Below, piece by piece: positions 16,639 to 26,347 of a stretch of 64,000 bases of DNA. Below the pieces are notes generated by a model, which was given only the letters and a program-made list of their open reading frames with translations, did no database searches and was not told where the DNA came from. Each line of letters starts with the position of its first letter. Positions within the stretch are counted from its first letter, which is position 1. The position numbers were made by a program, and so were the translations under genes. Source of the DNA: Evansella sp. AB-P1 (GTDB taxonomy: Bacteria; Bacillota; Bacilli; Bacillales; Salisediminibacteriaceae); the NCBI RefSeq assembly GCF_029688925.1, contig NZ_JARUKY010000012.1:62001-126000 (forward strand), read 5' to 3'.

Positions 16639-17091
16639 ATGAATAGATCGATAAGAAAAGAACTCATTCTAGTATATAAAGTCCTTCTAATTATTATATT
16701 AGGTTTTTTCATTTTTTGGATCATTACTTCATTATCCACTTCTTCTTCTTTTCGTTTTTCAACAGAGGACGTGTTTGAGATTAGTGTAACAGAGTTTGAA
16801 GAGTTTGGAATTGTTAATGAGAATATAATAAAATCCTTCCATGAAAAAGAATACATCGCAGTAATAATAGATGCAATCAACTCCTCAACAAGGTTAAAGG
16901 GAGACGTTGATATGGGATTTGGTGATTATAATTTAACCCTCCATTTTAAGGAAAACGAGAAAAGGGTTTTTCATCTATGGATTTCTGACGATTCTGTAGC
17001 CGGGAACATAATGGATATAGAGGAAACAGAAACATTATATAGGCTAACAAAAAAATCAACGGCATATTTGAAGGAATTAATACTACATTAA
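16639..17091 (+). CDS. Membrane-anchored hypothetical protein
   Basis: 150 residues. One N-terminal membrane helix (about 10-33, very Ile/Leu/Phe-rich) is followed by an extracytoplasmic domain of about 115 residues with several strands. It starts seven bases after the VOC gene, so cotranscription is likely. The only binding-site candidate is GAGAGG in the end of the VOC gene. No family recognised. Confidence 0.6.
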   Translation: MNRSIRKELILVYKVLLIIILGFFIFWIITSLSTSSSFRFSTEDVFEISVTEFEEFGIVNENIIKSFHEKEYIAVIIDAINSSTRLKGDVDMGFGDYNLTLHFKENEKRVFHLWISDDSVAGNIMDIEETETLYRLTKKSTAYLKELILH

Positions 17092-17135
17092 CTTCTCAAA
17101 CTCTCTCTATCCTTATTATATTTATATTGCTTGTA

Positions 17136-17987
17136 CTATTCAGAGTATAACGTGACAACAATAATTTCAGGGCGATTAAATACTCTTAAAGGAAAAAGGC
17201 TGTTTCCGAGTCCTCTGTTAACTATCATTGTAGTTTTCTTATTTTTATATTTTCCTGATGTGTACTTTGGAAATAATCCTTGATTTGGAGCAATTAACCC
17301 TCCAACAACCGGGAGTCTGATTTGCCCACCGTGAGCATGTCCTGAAAATACTACATCAAAGCCATATTCTGAGTAAAGGGGAAGCATTTCTGGTCTATGT
17401 GATAAAAGGATGTTAAAGTATCCATCTTCCATTTCCACTATTGAACGTTCAATAGCTTCTATCGTTTTATCCTGTTCTGAAGATGACGACCTGATTAATG
17501 TTGGGTCATCAATCCCAATGAGATAAATAATGTCGTTCCCACTTTCTACTATCTCTGTTGAGTTTCTCATTACTTCTACACCTAGGAGATTCAGTTCACT
17601 TTCTAGTGATTGGAACTTTCTAGATCGACCTTCATGATTTCCAGTAACAAAAAATGTTGGTGCTATTTGAACTAATTCCTCCATTAATGTGAGACTGTGT
17701 TTTTCATTATATCTTCTAGAGTCTATTAAATCACCTGTAAAAACAATGAGATCTGGTTTTGCATTATTGATTTTCTTTACTAATGTTTGTTGGTTGTTTC
17801 CAAAGTTTTTCCCATGCAGATCTGTTAAATGTACTATTCTATAATTATCAAAACCTACAGGAATTTTTTCTGAACGAATGGTGATCTCTGTTGTTTCGAT
17901 TGAATTATTTTGAATATAAAAAAATAAGATGGACGCTATAAGTACAATGAGTATTATAATGTATTTCTTTTTCCGTAACATCCTCAA
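17136..17987 (-). CDS. Metallophosphoesterase (YkuE/YaeI-like)
   Basis: 283 residues. An N-terminal membrane anchor (9-27) precedes a calcineurin-like catalytic domain with all metal motifs: HLTDLHG, FTGDLIDSR, VTGNHEG, LLSHRPE and FSGHAHGGQ. These give the two-metal site of phosphoesterases. The anchor places the enzyme outside the membrane. YkuE/YaeI relatives act on cell-envelope phospholipid-type substrates. It is a single gene, convergent with its upstream neighbour, and the stop lies 44 bases from that gene's end. Confidence 0.88.
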   Translation of the reverse strand: MRMLRKKKYIIILIVLIASILFFYIQNNSIETTEITIRSEKIPVGFDNYRIVHLTDLHGKNFGNNQQTLVKKINNAKPDLIVFTGDLIDSRRYNEKHSLTLMEELVQIAPTFFVTGNHEGRSRKFQSLESELNLLGVEVMRNSTEIVESGNDIIYLIGIDDPTLIRSSSSEQDKTIEAIERSIVEMEDGYFNILLSHRPEMLPLYSEYGFDVVFSGHAHGGQIRLPVVGGLIAPNQGLFPKYTSGKYKNKKTTMIVNRGLGNSLFPLRVFNRPEIIVVTLYSE

Positions 17988-18155
17988 GATATCACCTCGT
18001 ATTTCAAAGTTTTACAAATATTAAACGGATTCAATTTTAGATTATCACACTATTATAAAAAATGATTCTTTCTTCTACTAAAAAATGTAATGAACATTTC
18101 ATTTCTACTGTAGTTCACCATTTTAGTTAGTGCTTGATGAAAGGAGAACGTACTA

Positions 18156-18932
18156 ATGTATCATGCAGTCATTGATTCACACATTCATTTGGAAGTTTAT
18201 AAAAAAGGGGAACGGTTGTTGATTATAGAAGAAATGGAAAAATACAATGTAGAACAGCTTATTTCCGTCTCTATGAATCTGGCTTCTGCTCGGAAAAATC
18301 TATCATTATCAAGGGAATACAAAAACGTAAAAACAGCTATCGGTTTTCATCCAGAACAGATTCTACCATCGGAAAAGGAAATTGAACAGTTACACGATTT
18401 CCTAGATCAGCATCAGCAAGAAATGGTGGCCGTTGGTGAAGTAGGACTCCCTTATTATTTGAGGCAAAATAATCAACAAATACCTATCGAACCATATTTG
18501 GAAATCCTTGAAAGCTTTATTATAAAGGCGAAGCAATACAATAAACCAATCATTCTACATGCTGTTTATGATGATGCACCTATTGTTTGTTCCATGCTAG
18601 AAAAGCATTCCATTGAAAAAGCTCATTTTCATTGGTTTAAAGGTGATGCAAAAACGGTGGAACGTATGATAAAAAATGGGTATTATATTTCAATTACACC
18701 CGATGTCATGTATAAAGACAAGATTCAACAGTTAGTGAAGAAGTATCCAATAACAAATATGATTGTTGAAACGGATGGACCATGGCCTTTTGAAGGTCCA
18801 TTTGAAAACAAAATGACGCACCCCAAAATGATCCACAAGTCTATTGAAAAGATCTCCAGCTTGAAAGGAATAAATTTACCTGCAGCTTATAGGCAATTTT
18901 ACAAAAATACGAAAGAGTTTTATAAAATTTAA
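18156..18932 (+). CDS. TatD family metal-dependent hydrolase
   Basis: 258 residues forming a TatD-type TIM barrel. Ligand motifs in order are DSHIHL (two His), VGEVGLPYY (Glu), ILHAVYDDA (His), HFHWFKGD (His) and VETDGPWPF (Asp). Relatives act as DNases or other phosphodiesterases and deacylases. The sequence is more divergent than the housekeeping TatD/YabD, so it is probably a paralogue. AAAGGAGA lies before the ATG. Confidence 0.85.
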   Translation: MYHAVIDSHIHLEVYKKGERLLIIEEMEKYNVEQLISVSMNLASARKNLSLSREYKNVKTAIGFHPEQILPSEKEIEQLHDFLDQHQQEMVAVGEVGLPYYLRQNNQQIPIEPYLEILESFIIKAKQYNKPIILHAVYDDAPIVCSMLEKHSIEKAHFHWFKGDAKTVERMIKNGYYISITPDVMYKDKIQQLVKKYPITNMIVETDGPWPFEGPFENKMTHPKMIHKSIEKISSLKGINLPAAYRQFYKNTKEFYKI

Positions 18933-19094
18933 AGCATTCTATTTTATAATCTTGAATTAATATATGACACAAGAAGAACTTTAAAGATAGAATCTCTTTT
19001 CTGAACTTTTAATAAAGAAATATTAAAAAGAATATTTCATTCGTAGTGCGAAATATATTACTATTGATATATACATAAAAGGGAGGGATATAGT

Positions 19095-20666
19095 TTGGGA
19101 CAGTTGGAGCAAGAAATCGATGCTATTTTTTCCAAATGGCAGCAAGGCCTTTGTCCTGGAGGGCAGGTTGCTGTGAGAAAAAATGGGAAGGTAATTTATA
19201 AGGGGAATTTTGGTTATGCAAACATTGAATATCGTATACCAGTAAAGGACGAGACCGTATTTCATGTAGCGTCCGTTTCTAAGCAATTGACGGTTATGTG
19301 TGTCCTACTTCTCCAAGAAGACGGAAAACTGAACATTGATGATGATGTAAGGAAGTACGTTTCTGAATACATAAACTTTAAGGAACCTGTCACAATTAGA
19401 CAGATGATGAACAACGTAAGTGGTATAAGGGATCAATGGGAGTTATTAGGTCTTAGTGGTGTACGAATTGAGGATACAATAACTCAAAAAGATGCACTTT
19501 CCATAATTAGTAAACAAAAACGTTTAAACTTTGAACCTCAGTCTCAATTTTTATACAGCAATTCCAATTTTACGCTACTTGCAGAAATCGTAGAAAGGTT
19601 AACAGGGAAAACACTGAACGAGTTTGCTTCGGAAAGGATTTTTAAACCACTTAGGATGAATAGGACATTTTTCAAGGATAATTATTGGATGGTGATTCCG
19701 GAAAAAGCAAGTTCCTATTATGATGATAGTATGGGTAATATTGTTTATAGTGTTCTTAATTATGGAACATACGGAGCTACGTCCCTAAACACAACAGCAA
19801 CAGATTTTTTAAAGTGGATGGAAAATTTCAAAAGTCCTAGGATTTGTAGTGAAGAGACTTTGACGATCATGTGTGAGACGCGACTATTAACAGATGGAAC
19901 AGATAACAACTACGCTGGCGGTCTTTTTGTAGGGGAGTATAAAGGCCGGCGCTATTTAGAACATGGTGGGGCAGATGCTGCATACAGAAGTGCGATGATG
20001 CGGTTTCCTGATGATGATGTAGATATTGTTATTTTTTCTAATACGCAAAATATGCTTATGAAGGATGCTGCTTTTGCTGTGGCTAATGTAGTTTTTGGTA
20101 TTGAAGAATCAGAGGCAGGAACACAGCAGGTTGAAGCCTACAGGAAAGACTGCAATATAGAAGAGGTGGCAGGCTATTACTATCCAGTATCAGAATCTTT
20201 GTTCATGACATTTGATATAACTATTAGAGACGGTATTGCTTATTTGAAAAACCCTTACGGAGATGCACCATTGACACATGTTTCTGGTAATCACTTTAAG
20301 ATCGATCAATTTAATTTTGATTTATATTTAGGTGAAAATAGTGTCCTTCAAACGTCGGATAATAGAATTATTTCTCTAAAAAAAGTAAAGCCATTTAAAC
20401 CGAAAGAGACGTGTATTTATATAGGCAAATATTATAGTGGTGAGCTAGACACGTTCTATGAAGTAATTGAAAAGGATGGAATGCTCTACATGTCCCATTT
20501 CAGGCATGGTGAGGAGCTACTTTATCAAGTTGATGAAAATAAATTCGTTACAAATGTCCCTTTCACATTTACTGTAGATTTCCTTAAGGAAGGTGCTGCT
20601 GTGAATGGTTTTGTCTTTAACGGAGGTAGAGTAAAAGGTCTACAATTAACCAAAATAGACGAATAA
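19095..20666 (+). CDS. Serine hydrolase of the beta-lactamase/class C family
   Basis: 523 residues. The catalytic domain (1-340) has SVSK (the SxxK nucleophile motif, near 57-60), YSNSN (the YxN motif) and HGG (the KTG-equivalent). The C-terminal 170 residues form a beta-rich domain common in esterase and D-aminopeptidase relatives. No signal peptide is visible, so it may be cytoplasmic. TTG start behind GGGAGGG. Such enzymes are usually peptidases or esterases rather than true beta-lactamases. Confidence 0.85.
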   Translation: MGQLEQEIDAIFSKWQQGLCPGGQVAVRKNGKVIYKGNFGYANIEYRIPVKDETVFHVASVSKQLTVMCVLLLQEDGKLNIDDDVRKYVSEYINFKEPVTIRQMMNNVSGIRDQWELLGLSGVRIEDTITQKDALSIISKQKRLNFEPQSQFLYSNSNFTLLAEIVERLTGKTLNEFASERIFKPLRMNRTFFKDNYWMVIPEKASSYYDDSMGNIVYSVLNYGTYGATSLNTTATDFLKWMENFKSPRICSEETLTIMCETRLLTDGTDNNYAGGLFVGEYKGRRYLEHGGADAAYRSAMMRFPDDDVDIVIFSNTQNMLMKDAAFAVANVVFGIEESEAGTQQVEAYRKDCNIEEVAGYYYPVSESLFMTFDITIRDGIAYLKNPYGDAPLTHVSGNHFKIDQFNFDLYLGENSVLQTSDNRIISLKKVKPFKPKETCIYIGKYYSGELDTFYEVIEKDGMLYMSHFRHGEELLYQVDENKFVTNVPFTFTVDFLKEGAAVNGFVFNGGRVKGLQLTKIDE

Positions 20667-20748
20667 CCAATAACTTGGGTTATGTTCGAAATTTAACAAT
20701 TGAGTAATGGAAACCAATTTATAAAGAAAGCAAGAAAGGATAAATGAA

Positions 20749-21270
20749 ATGGGAATGTTTAATTCAAACCGTCCTAAAATTCCATTAGAAAAATTGCAGA
20801 AATCAACGATGGTACGATTTCTAGATATAACAAGTATCTTGGTTTTCGTTGGGAGTGTTATTTTCGTAGTTATAATGTGGAGCAACGTTCCTGATCAAGT
20901 ACCTGCTCATTTTGGTTTCTCAGGTGAAGTAACTCGTTTTGGCTCCAAATGGGAGTTGATGATTATACCAGTTGTTGGATTATTTCTATATTTGTTACTA
21001 CAATTTCTTGAAAGTAAACCCCATTTACATAACTATCCAATTAAGATAACAGAAACAAATGCTGAAGATGCTTATCGGATTTCACGATCGATGGTTGTCG
21101 TTATGAAGAACATTATTTTGATAATGTTTACTGTGATGATGATTAACTCCATGATTATAGCTATGGAATGGGGAGAAGGTATCGGATTCGTTCTTTTGCC
21201 ATTAATTTTACTAGGAACAGGAGTACCAATTGTTATAGCATTAATAAAATTGGCTATGTTGAAATCATAA
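20749..21270 (+). CDS. DUF1648 domain membrane protein
   Basis: 173 residues with about four membrane helices. The segment VIMWSNVPDQVPAHFGFSGE followed by VTRFGSKWELMIIPVVGL is the DUF1648 signature, also found at the start of SdpI-type immunity proteins. The SdpI C-terminal part is absent. AAGAAAGGA before the ATG. It stands alone between two terminators. Function unknown. Confidence 0.8.
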   Translation: MGMFNSNRPKIPLEKLQKSTMVRFLDITSILVFVGSVIFVVIMWSNVPDQVPAHFGFSGEVTRFGSKWELMIIPVVGLFLYLLLQFLESKPHLHNYPIKITETNAEDAYRISRSMVVVMKNIILIMFTVMMINSMIIAMEWGEGIGFVLLPLILLGTGVPIVIALIKLAMLKS

Positions 21271-21274
21271 ATTA

Positions 21275-21311
21275 AAAAAAACGAGCTGTATTCTACACAG
21301 CTCGTTTTTTA
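21275..21311 (+). terminator. Intrinsic terminator after DUF1648 gene
   Basis: AACGAGCTGT and ACAGCTCGTT pair perfectly, with A- and T-runs on either side, so it can act in both directions. Confidence 0.9.
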
Positions 21312-21377
21312 TTGCGACTTTCCATTTATATGATTAGTACGATGTTATCACTAAAATAAATGAAAAAATTGTTGTGA

Positions 21378-21857
21378 TTATGACTGTTGAGGGACAGTAT
21401 TTTTTACTTGTGAAACGCCTAATGCAAGATTAGTCCAGAGTATATCCTCTACTAATTCACTTTTTGAGTCATCACATTCTATGATTAATACAACTTCTGT
21501 AAAAGGATTTGGTGTTTTTATTCGATTTTTTGTCTTTTTCTTTGTATAGAAATAGTCAATAATAAGTCCTAAAATAGCACCAACTGCAAAGCCGATTAAC
21601 CCCCATATAATAGGTCCCCAAGTTAGAATAAAACCATAGCTAGCTCCCAACACAGAACATGCTGTTCCAAGTGCAGCAGCGAGGTCAAAAAGACTAATAC
21701 CATCAGAACGATGAATATTATCAAATAATTTTCTTTCTTCCCTTCTTTTTTCAAAAGGAACAGCCATTATTTTATCTTTAGATATTCCGTTTTGTTCTAA
21801 ATTTGCAATGGCAACTTCTAAAGAATCTGATTGCTCAAAAGATGAAATAACTAACAT
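21378..21857 (-). CDS. Hypothetical protein with glycine-rich membrane hairpin
   Basis: 159 residues. Residues 1-50 look like a soluble alpha/beta unit (MLVISSFEQSDSLEVAIANLEQNGI). Residues 57-108 form two glycine/alanine-rich membrane segments of the kind seen in proteins with glycine-zipper hairpins, and the tail is soluble. It lies 13 bases downstream of the next gene on the same strand, so the two are one operon. Family not recognised with certainty. Confidence 0.6.
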   Translation of the reverse strand: MLVISSFEQSDSLEVAIANLEQNGISKDKIMAVPFEKRREERKLFDNIHRSDGISLFDLAAALGTACSVLGASYGFILTWGPIIWGLIGFAVGAILGLIIDYFYTKKKTKNRIKTPNPFTEVVLIIECDDSKSELVEDILWTNLALGVSQVKNTVPQQS

Positions 21858-21870
21858 AAACTTCCACCTT

Positions 21871-22647
21871 TCAGTTTTTTCCTAACTGAATGTTTAGGTT
21901 TTGGTATTCTTTTGTTAAATACTCGGCTTGTTCCGTTTTGTACAATTTATTGTACTCAACAGCTAAAGAATAAGACTCATAAAGGGAAAATCCATAAAGG
22001 GAAGGCATAAATAAAGCCCATTGTGCATCAATTGTGGCAGTAGCTTGGGAAAAATCACCTAAAAGAGTTAAATGTAAAGCAGTAAGTATATTGGAAAAAT
22101 AAGTACATACAGTCCAACACAATAACAGAAAAAATCCTGTTGGTATTCTTTTTAAATATAGATGTCCCATCCCTGGAAGTAACATAGACCAAACTAAGGA
22201 AAGCCACGGTTGTCGTCTATCTAAGAAATTTAAACCCATAGCCCCTAACTTAAACGGTACTATCGGTGCTTTTTCTTTCCTAGCTAATACATATAACTTA
22301 TTGATATCAATCGTTTTTCGATAACTATCCCATATGGAAGCGATGTATACGGGAATATAAAGTAGCACCCATCTTGTATCAATTACTTCTTTTGCCATTT
22401 CAAATTGACCAGTAAAGGAATACACCATAGCAAGGTTAATTTTTGAATTTACATTAATAACAAATTCCCAGAAAAAAAGTATAAATCCTTTAATATAGGC
22501 ACCGTGCATTAAGTGGCCCATTCCTGGAAATGCCGCTGACCACCATACAGGTACCCACGGGTTTTTTAGATGAAGAACATTGGTATTAAAAGAACTAACG
22601 TTAGCACGGTAATATCGAGTACGTTCATAATTTGTGTTGTTATCCAT
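21871..22647 (-). CDS. Membrane protein with internal duplication
   Basis: 258 residues made of two similar halves. PWVPVWWSAAFPGMGHL (about 31-47) matches PWLSLVWSMLLPGMGHL (about 147-163). Likewise the IWDSYRKTIDINKLYVLARK end of half one matches LYESYSLAVEYNKLYKTEQ of half two. Each half has about three membrane helices. The PGMGHL turn resembles that of TM2-type proteins. Function unknown; it shares an operon with the downstream gene. Confidence 0.65.
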   Translation of the reverse strand: MDNNTNYERTRYYRANVSSFNTNVLHLKNPWVPVWWSAAFPGMGHLMHGAYIKGFILFFWEFVINVNSKINLAMVYSFTGQFEMAKEVIDTRWVLLYIPVYIASIWDSYRKTIDINKLYVLARKEKAPIVPFKLGAMGLNFLDRRQPWLSLVWSMLLPGMGHLYLKRIPTGFFLLLCWTVCTYFSNILTALHLTLLGDFSQATATIDAQWALFMPSLYGFSLYESYSLAVEYNKLYKTEQAEYLTKEYQNLNIQLGKN

Positions 22648-23133
22648 AAATATACTCCAATGGTGTTAGTAAATGTTATATAAGCTGCTTAATATTTTTA
22701 CAACACTTTTATTTTAAAATTATTTTTCCATCTCAATAGGAAAATTATTCTTTATTATATGAAAGTTGCAGTGTATATGTAATGTATCAGTTTAGCTACA
22801 TGATCGATATAGTTAAGAAAAATCATGAAAGTAACGCATTTCAACAGAAAACGACAAATTTAATGGAAACTAACTTGCAATTTAAAAAAACAAAGGAATA
22901 TTAAAACATAATCATGGGCTGTCATTAGGCGTAATTGATACGTCTGCAGCGGAAATTGAATTAAATTTAAACTCTTTATATAATGTTCGTGTTTTAGAAA
23001 GAATTATCTCATGTCAGATAGAATACTAATGTCGTTGAATATAAACAACAACTATTTTATAATTTAATTAGAGAGAGTCATTCAACCAGTATACATGCAC
23101 CTTCTGATTATTTGATTAAAGGAGGGATTGTCC
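22648..23133. other. 486-bp gap with dispersed-repeat fragment
   Basis: No gene is supported here. Bases 22941-22984 (CGTCTGCAGCGGAAATTGAA...) match part of the repeat at 47785-47826 with few changes, so this is a fragment of the same dispersed repeat. The remaining sequence is AT-rich with no convincing frames. Confidence 0.6.
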
Positions 23134-23589
23134 ATGTATGTAAAAGATGTGATGACAAAAAATGTGATTACAGTAAATGAAGAAACAGCTGTGGAAGATT
23201 GTGCGAAGCTTCTTATTGAAAATAAAATTAGTAGTTTACCTGTAACAACCATCAGAAATGAAATAGTTGGTATTGTTACCGAAAAAGATTTAATAAAACG
23301 AGCTTCACATGTTCAAGTACCAGCAGCAATTGAATTATTAGGAGGCTTTATTTATCTCGATAGTCCAAAAAAGTTTATGGAAGAACTAAAACAGGCTATG
23401 AGTCAAAAAGCCGGTGGATTGATGAGTCGAGAGGTAGTAGCAGTAAATCTGGATGATACTATTGAACATGCGGCAACAATTATGGTTAATAAGAATTTCA
23501 AAAGATTACCCGTCGTTGATCATAATGATCATTTAGTGGGCATTATTTCTCGACGAGATATTATGAGTCATCTTTATTTAGAAGATTGA
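23134..23589 (+). CDS. CBS domain protein
   Basis: 151 residues from the ATG at 23134, preceded by AAAGGAGGG. Two CBS motifs are present: 2-60 (VKDVMTKNVITVNEETAVEDC...LPVTTIRNEIVGIVTEKDLI) and 93-150 (LMSREVVAVNLDDTIEHAATIM...LPVVDHNDHLVGIISRRDIM). Paired CBS motifs bind adenine nucleotides and act as sensors. No catalytic domain is attached. It is a single gene with a strong terminator. Confidence 0.9.
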   Translation: MYVKDVMTKNVITVNEETAVEDCAKLLIENKISSLPVTTIRNEIVGIVTEKDLIKRASHVQVPAAIELLGGFIYLDSPKKFMEELKQAMSQKAGGLMSREVVAVNLDDTIEHAATIMVNKNFKRLPVVDHNDHLVGIISRRDIMSHLYLED

Positions 23590-23627
23590 GATGTTTAGAG
23601 AAACTATTGAACATACAATTTTCTTTG

Positions 23628-23676
23628 AAAATAGGAAAGAAGCCGCATTTTAGTCATGTGGCTTCCTATTTTTTTA
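23628..23676 (+). terminator. Intrinsic terminator after CBS gene
   Basis: AATAGGAA..GAAGCCGCAT pairs with ATGTGGCTTCCTATT with a small bulge, and seven T residues follow. Confidence 0.85.
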
Positions 23677-23709
23677 AGTTGTAAGTGTAGATTAAACGTT
23701 AAAAGTCGA

Positions 23710-24246
23710 TTACTCATCTCGTAAATCCACCCAATGCACATCATCACTTTCAATTAATGATCTAATTGTGTTTAAGTGATCCGTATCGTTGATAATTTCA
23801 TAATGATCTAAATAATCTTCATCTACATAAAAGGAGAAATAATTTCTAGATGTAATTTGAATTCGGTATTTTCTATCGTAATATCGGACGTCAGCATCTC
23901 GCTTTAGTTCCACATTTGAAAAATCATCTAACACTTGTCTAATTACTTCCTCATTATGTATATTCGCTAATGCTATAGATTCTGAATAATCACTTGATAC
24001 ATCATTAATAATTATTTGCATTCTATGGAGATCGTCCATTTGAATGCCATTAGAAGCATACTCTTCAAACGTAGTGAATTGCCCCCTGTATCCTAAGAAA
24101 AGGAGTATTACAGTTAATAATAATACTGTGGCCATTGATAATCTGATTGCTATTTGCTTTTTGAAAAAATACATAAATATAGGAATTAATAATAAAATCA
24201 ACATGATACTTAAAGTCCAATGAATCCCATCAATAGTTATGTTCAT
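23710..24246 (-). CDS. Membrane-anchored hypothetical protein
   Basis: 178 residues. Two N-terminal membrane helices (about 10-28 and 36-53) are followed by a soluble domain of 120 residues rich in Asp and Tyr (RDADVRYYDRKYRIQITSRN). A GAGGTG site precedes the start. Single gene, family not recognised. Confidence 0.6.
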   Translation of the reverse strand: MNITIDGIHWTLSIMLILLLIPIFMYFFKKQIAIRLSMATVLLLTVILLFLGYRGQFTTFEEYASNGIQMDDLHRMQIIINDVSSDYSESIALANIHNEEVIRQVLDDFSNVELKRDADVRYYDRKYRIQITSRNYFSFYVDEDYLDHYEIINDTDHLNTIRSLIESDDVHWVDLRDE

Positions 24247-24356
24247 ATATTCACCTCTTTACTACATTAGTTAGTCAAATCAATAGTAAATTACATGGTG
24301 TGATATTTTACATTTCTTTATTTATTCATTTACGTTTTAAGTAATAAAAAGGTTTC

Positions 24357-24378
24357 AAGGGATCGGTTCTTTTGAGTC
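24357..24378 (+). repeat. Dispersed GGGGACGGTTCT-family repeat copy
   Basis: AAGGGATCGGTTCTTTTGAG is the near-exact reverse complement of the copy at 40424-40443 (two differences). It lies in the gap between two leftward genes. Confidence 0.55.
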
Positions 24379-24440
24379 TTTTTATGATGTATAAAGCTTT
24401 TCCACTTTAAAAGTACTGTTGCTAATTGATAATAAATCCT

Positions 24441-25112
24441 TTAGATTGTACCATTTATCTTGTTAATTATTGTTGGTATTTCTATTAAATCATCGATGAT
24501 GTATTGCGTATTCATATTGTTCCATTGATCATTTTTCTTCCAAATACCAATCATTCCAGCTTTCTCAGAAGCTTCAACGTCGTTAACGAAATGATCTCCT
24601 ATAAATACACTTTCCTTAGGTGATATATTAATTTTCTTTAAAGCATGAAGAAATATTTGTGATTGAGGTTTTTTCATTCCTTCAAATTCAGAGACTACTA
24701 TAACTTGAAAATATTGAAAAATGCGTAGTGCATGGATATTATCCAGTTGAAAATTGCCTTTCCCATTCGTAATTATCCCTAATAGAAGATTTTTCTTTTT
24801 CAATTCTTCTAACATATCATAAAGATGGTGGAAGGGTACAACGTGGTTTTTAAAAAAAGTTATATAATCATGAAGGAGTTCTTCCCACGATATATGATTT
24901 ATCTGCATTTCTCTCACTAATTGTTGATATACTTTATCTTTCCAAACGTAGCCATTGTTATCTAGCTCTATAAATCTATTTACATACTCTTTTTTTTGAA
25001 TGGATAAACTAGAAAGGTCTAATCGTTCATATTGAGAATCAATGAATCGTCTTAAAGAGGTATCTCTATCTAATAATGTACCGTCTAAATCAAACAATAC
25101 TGCTTTAATCAT
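24441..25112 (-). CDS. HAD superfamily hydrolase
   Basis: 223 residues from the ATG at 25112, with GAAGGGA upstream; a longer frame from a GTG is less well supported. Motifs are FDLDGTLL (nucleophile Asp), ITNGKG (motif II Thr), Lys in MKKPQSQIF (motif III) and FIGDHFVNDVEAS (motif IV). The helical cap after motif I marks a subfamily I phosphatase, like phosphoglycolate or YfnB-type enzymes. Substrate unknown. Confidence 0.9.
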   Translation of the reverse strand: MIKAVLFDLDGTLLDRDTSLRRFIDSQYERLDLSSLSIQKKEYVNRFIELDNNGYVWKDKVYQQLVREMQINHISWEELLHDYITFFKNHVVPFHHLYDMLEELKKKNLLLGIITNGKGNFQLDNIHALRIFQYFQVIVVSEFEGMKKPQSQIFLHALKKINISPKESVFIGDHFVNDVEASEKAGMIGIWKKNDQWNNMNTQYIIDDLIEIPTIINKINGTI

Positions 25113-25162
25113 ATTATTTATTCCCTTCACAAATTATTTCAGCCGAATTTTATATGGATATA

Positions 25163-25198
25163 TAAATAAAGCGTGAATTTTCCAAGCCTTATTCACGC
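25163..25198 (-). terminator. Intrinsic terminator of the GNAT gene
   Basis: On the minus strand GCGTGAAT and ATTCACGC pair perfectly (8 bp), with a T/A-rich tail. The left arm includes the gene's last codons. Confidence 0.7.
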
Positions 25199-26022
25199 AT
25201 ACGAAAACCATATACTTCATAAGTGAATTTCATTTTGAAGTTTAGTTTATTAGCTATGGCAACGGATGGATAATTTGTCTCAGTACAATCCCAATATGGT
25301 TTTAGACCTTTTTGAAAGCATTCCTTTACAAAACAATGGGCTATCTTTTGAGCTAAACTCTTTCCTTCCTGTTCTTTTACAGTTTCTATATGAATAGAAT
25401 GGATGTTATCTGCAACAAAACCAGATAAACAGACACTGACAATTTTATTTTTGTAAGTGATCATATAACCAATTCCTTTGTCAAAGAAATGTTCTAAAGA
25501 AGACCATGATTCTAGTATATTAGATTTTAATAAGGAAAGGTTTATACATGTGTTCTTACAGTTATAGTAATTTTCTTTGTTTATTTTTAGAATAGTATAC
25601 TCTCTGTTAAGTATTGGTTCAGAATCCATTGTATAGTTTGATTCTTCAAGCATATAAACCCGTTGTTTCCAGCTTTCTAATTTTTGTTGCTGGAACAGTT
25701 GTTTTATCGTGTCGTCCCAAAGTTGGTGATACCCTATTCCTTCGAACCAGTTTAATCCAAACCTTTTTGCATCTGGTAAGATTTTAGTATTAATTAAGTT
25801 ATTTATTTTATCGTTGAATGCTTTATTTTTTTCGTCCCCAACAAAAAAGAAGCCATCATTATTCCCTAACCATATTAAGCCAGAGGTGGGGAATTCCGTA
25901 TTATCCACAAAAATACGACCGGGATTGGTTCCTTCAATAATTGCTTTTACTTCCATGTGACTCTCTGGAAGGATTAAATGATTACACATATAAAACTCTT
26001 CTTGGTTTAACTCTGAAATCAT
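25189..26022 (-). CDS. GNAT family N-acetyltransferase (PF12746/ZmaR-like)
   Basis: 277 residues. The N-terminal half is divergent (LIWLGNNDGFFFVGDE). The C-terminal half has the GNAT acetyl-CoA region SIHIETVKEQEGKSLAQKIAHCFVKECF followed by PYWDCTETNYPSVAIANKLNF. This pattern fits the GNAT_acetyltran_2 group, which includes the zwittermicin-resistance enzyme ZmaR, though most members have unknown substrates. Single gene. Confidence 0.8.
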   Translation of the reverse strand: MISELNQEEFYMCNHLILPESHMEVKAIIEGTNPGRIFVDNTEFPTSGLIWLGNNDGFFFVGDEKNKAFNDKINNLINTKILPDAKRFGLNWFEGIGYHQLWDDTIKQLFQQQKLESWKQRVYMLEESNYTMDSEPILNREYTILKINKENYYNCKNTCINLSLLKSNILESWSSLEHFFDKGIGYMITYKNKIVSVCLSGFVADNIHSIHIETVKEQEGKSLAQKIAHCFVKECFQKGLKPYWDCTETNYPSVAIANKLNFKMKFTYEVYGFRMRE

Positions 26023-26347
26023 AGGTTGTCTCCTCTAAATGATTTTAAGATATAAATGAACAGTTGCTTATTGCCAATCACTTTTATAATAGTAACAATT
26101 TAACATAATTTTCAAAAAAATAAAATGATGAGTATATAATGAAAAGATCTTAGGGTGGTAGAAGAAAAGATTAAGATTAAATATGGGAATAAAGCTTTTT
26201 CAATCTCTGAATGTCCATTTATATATATTTATTAAGTAAAATGTGAGTACGTAATAAGAAGAAACATTTTCCTGTATAATGAATAATAAGGTAATGATAA
26301 GCGATAGAATTGAGATGTAGCATATTTTTCTGCGAGGTGGTCGAATA
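26023..26347. other. 325-bp gap, promoter only
   Basis: No gene or repeat seen. An extended -10 (TGTATAAT, 26273-26280) lies about 68 bases before the DUF2974 gene. No good -35 is visible. Confidence 0.4.
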
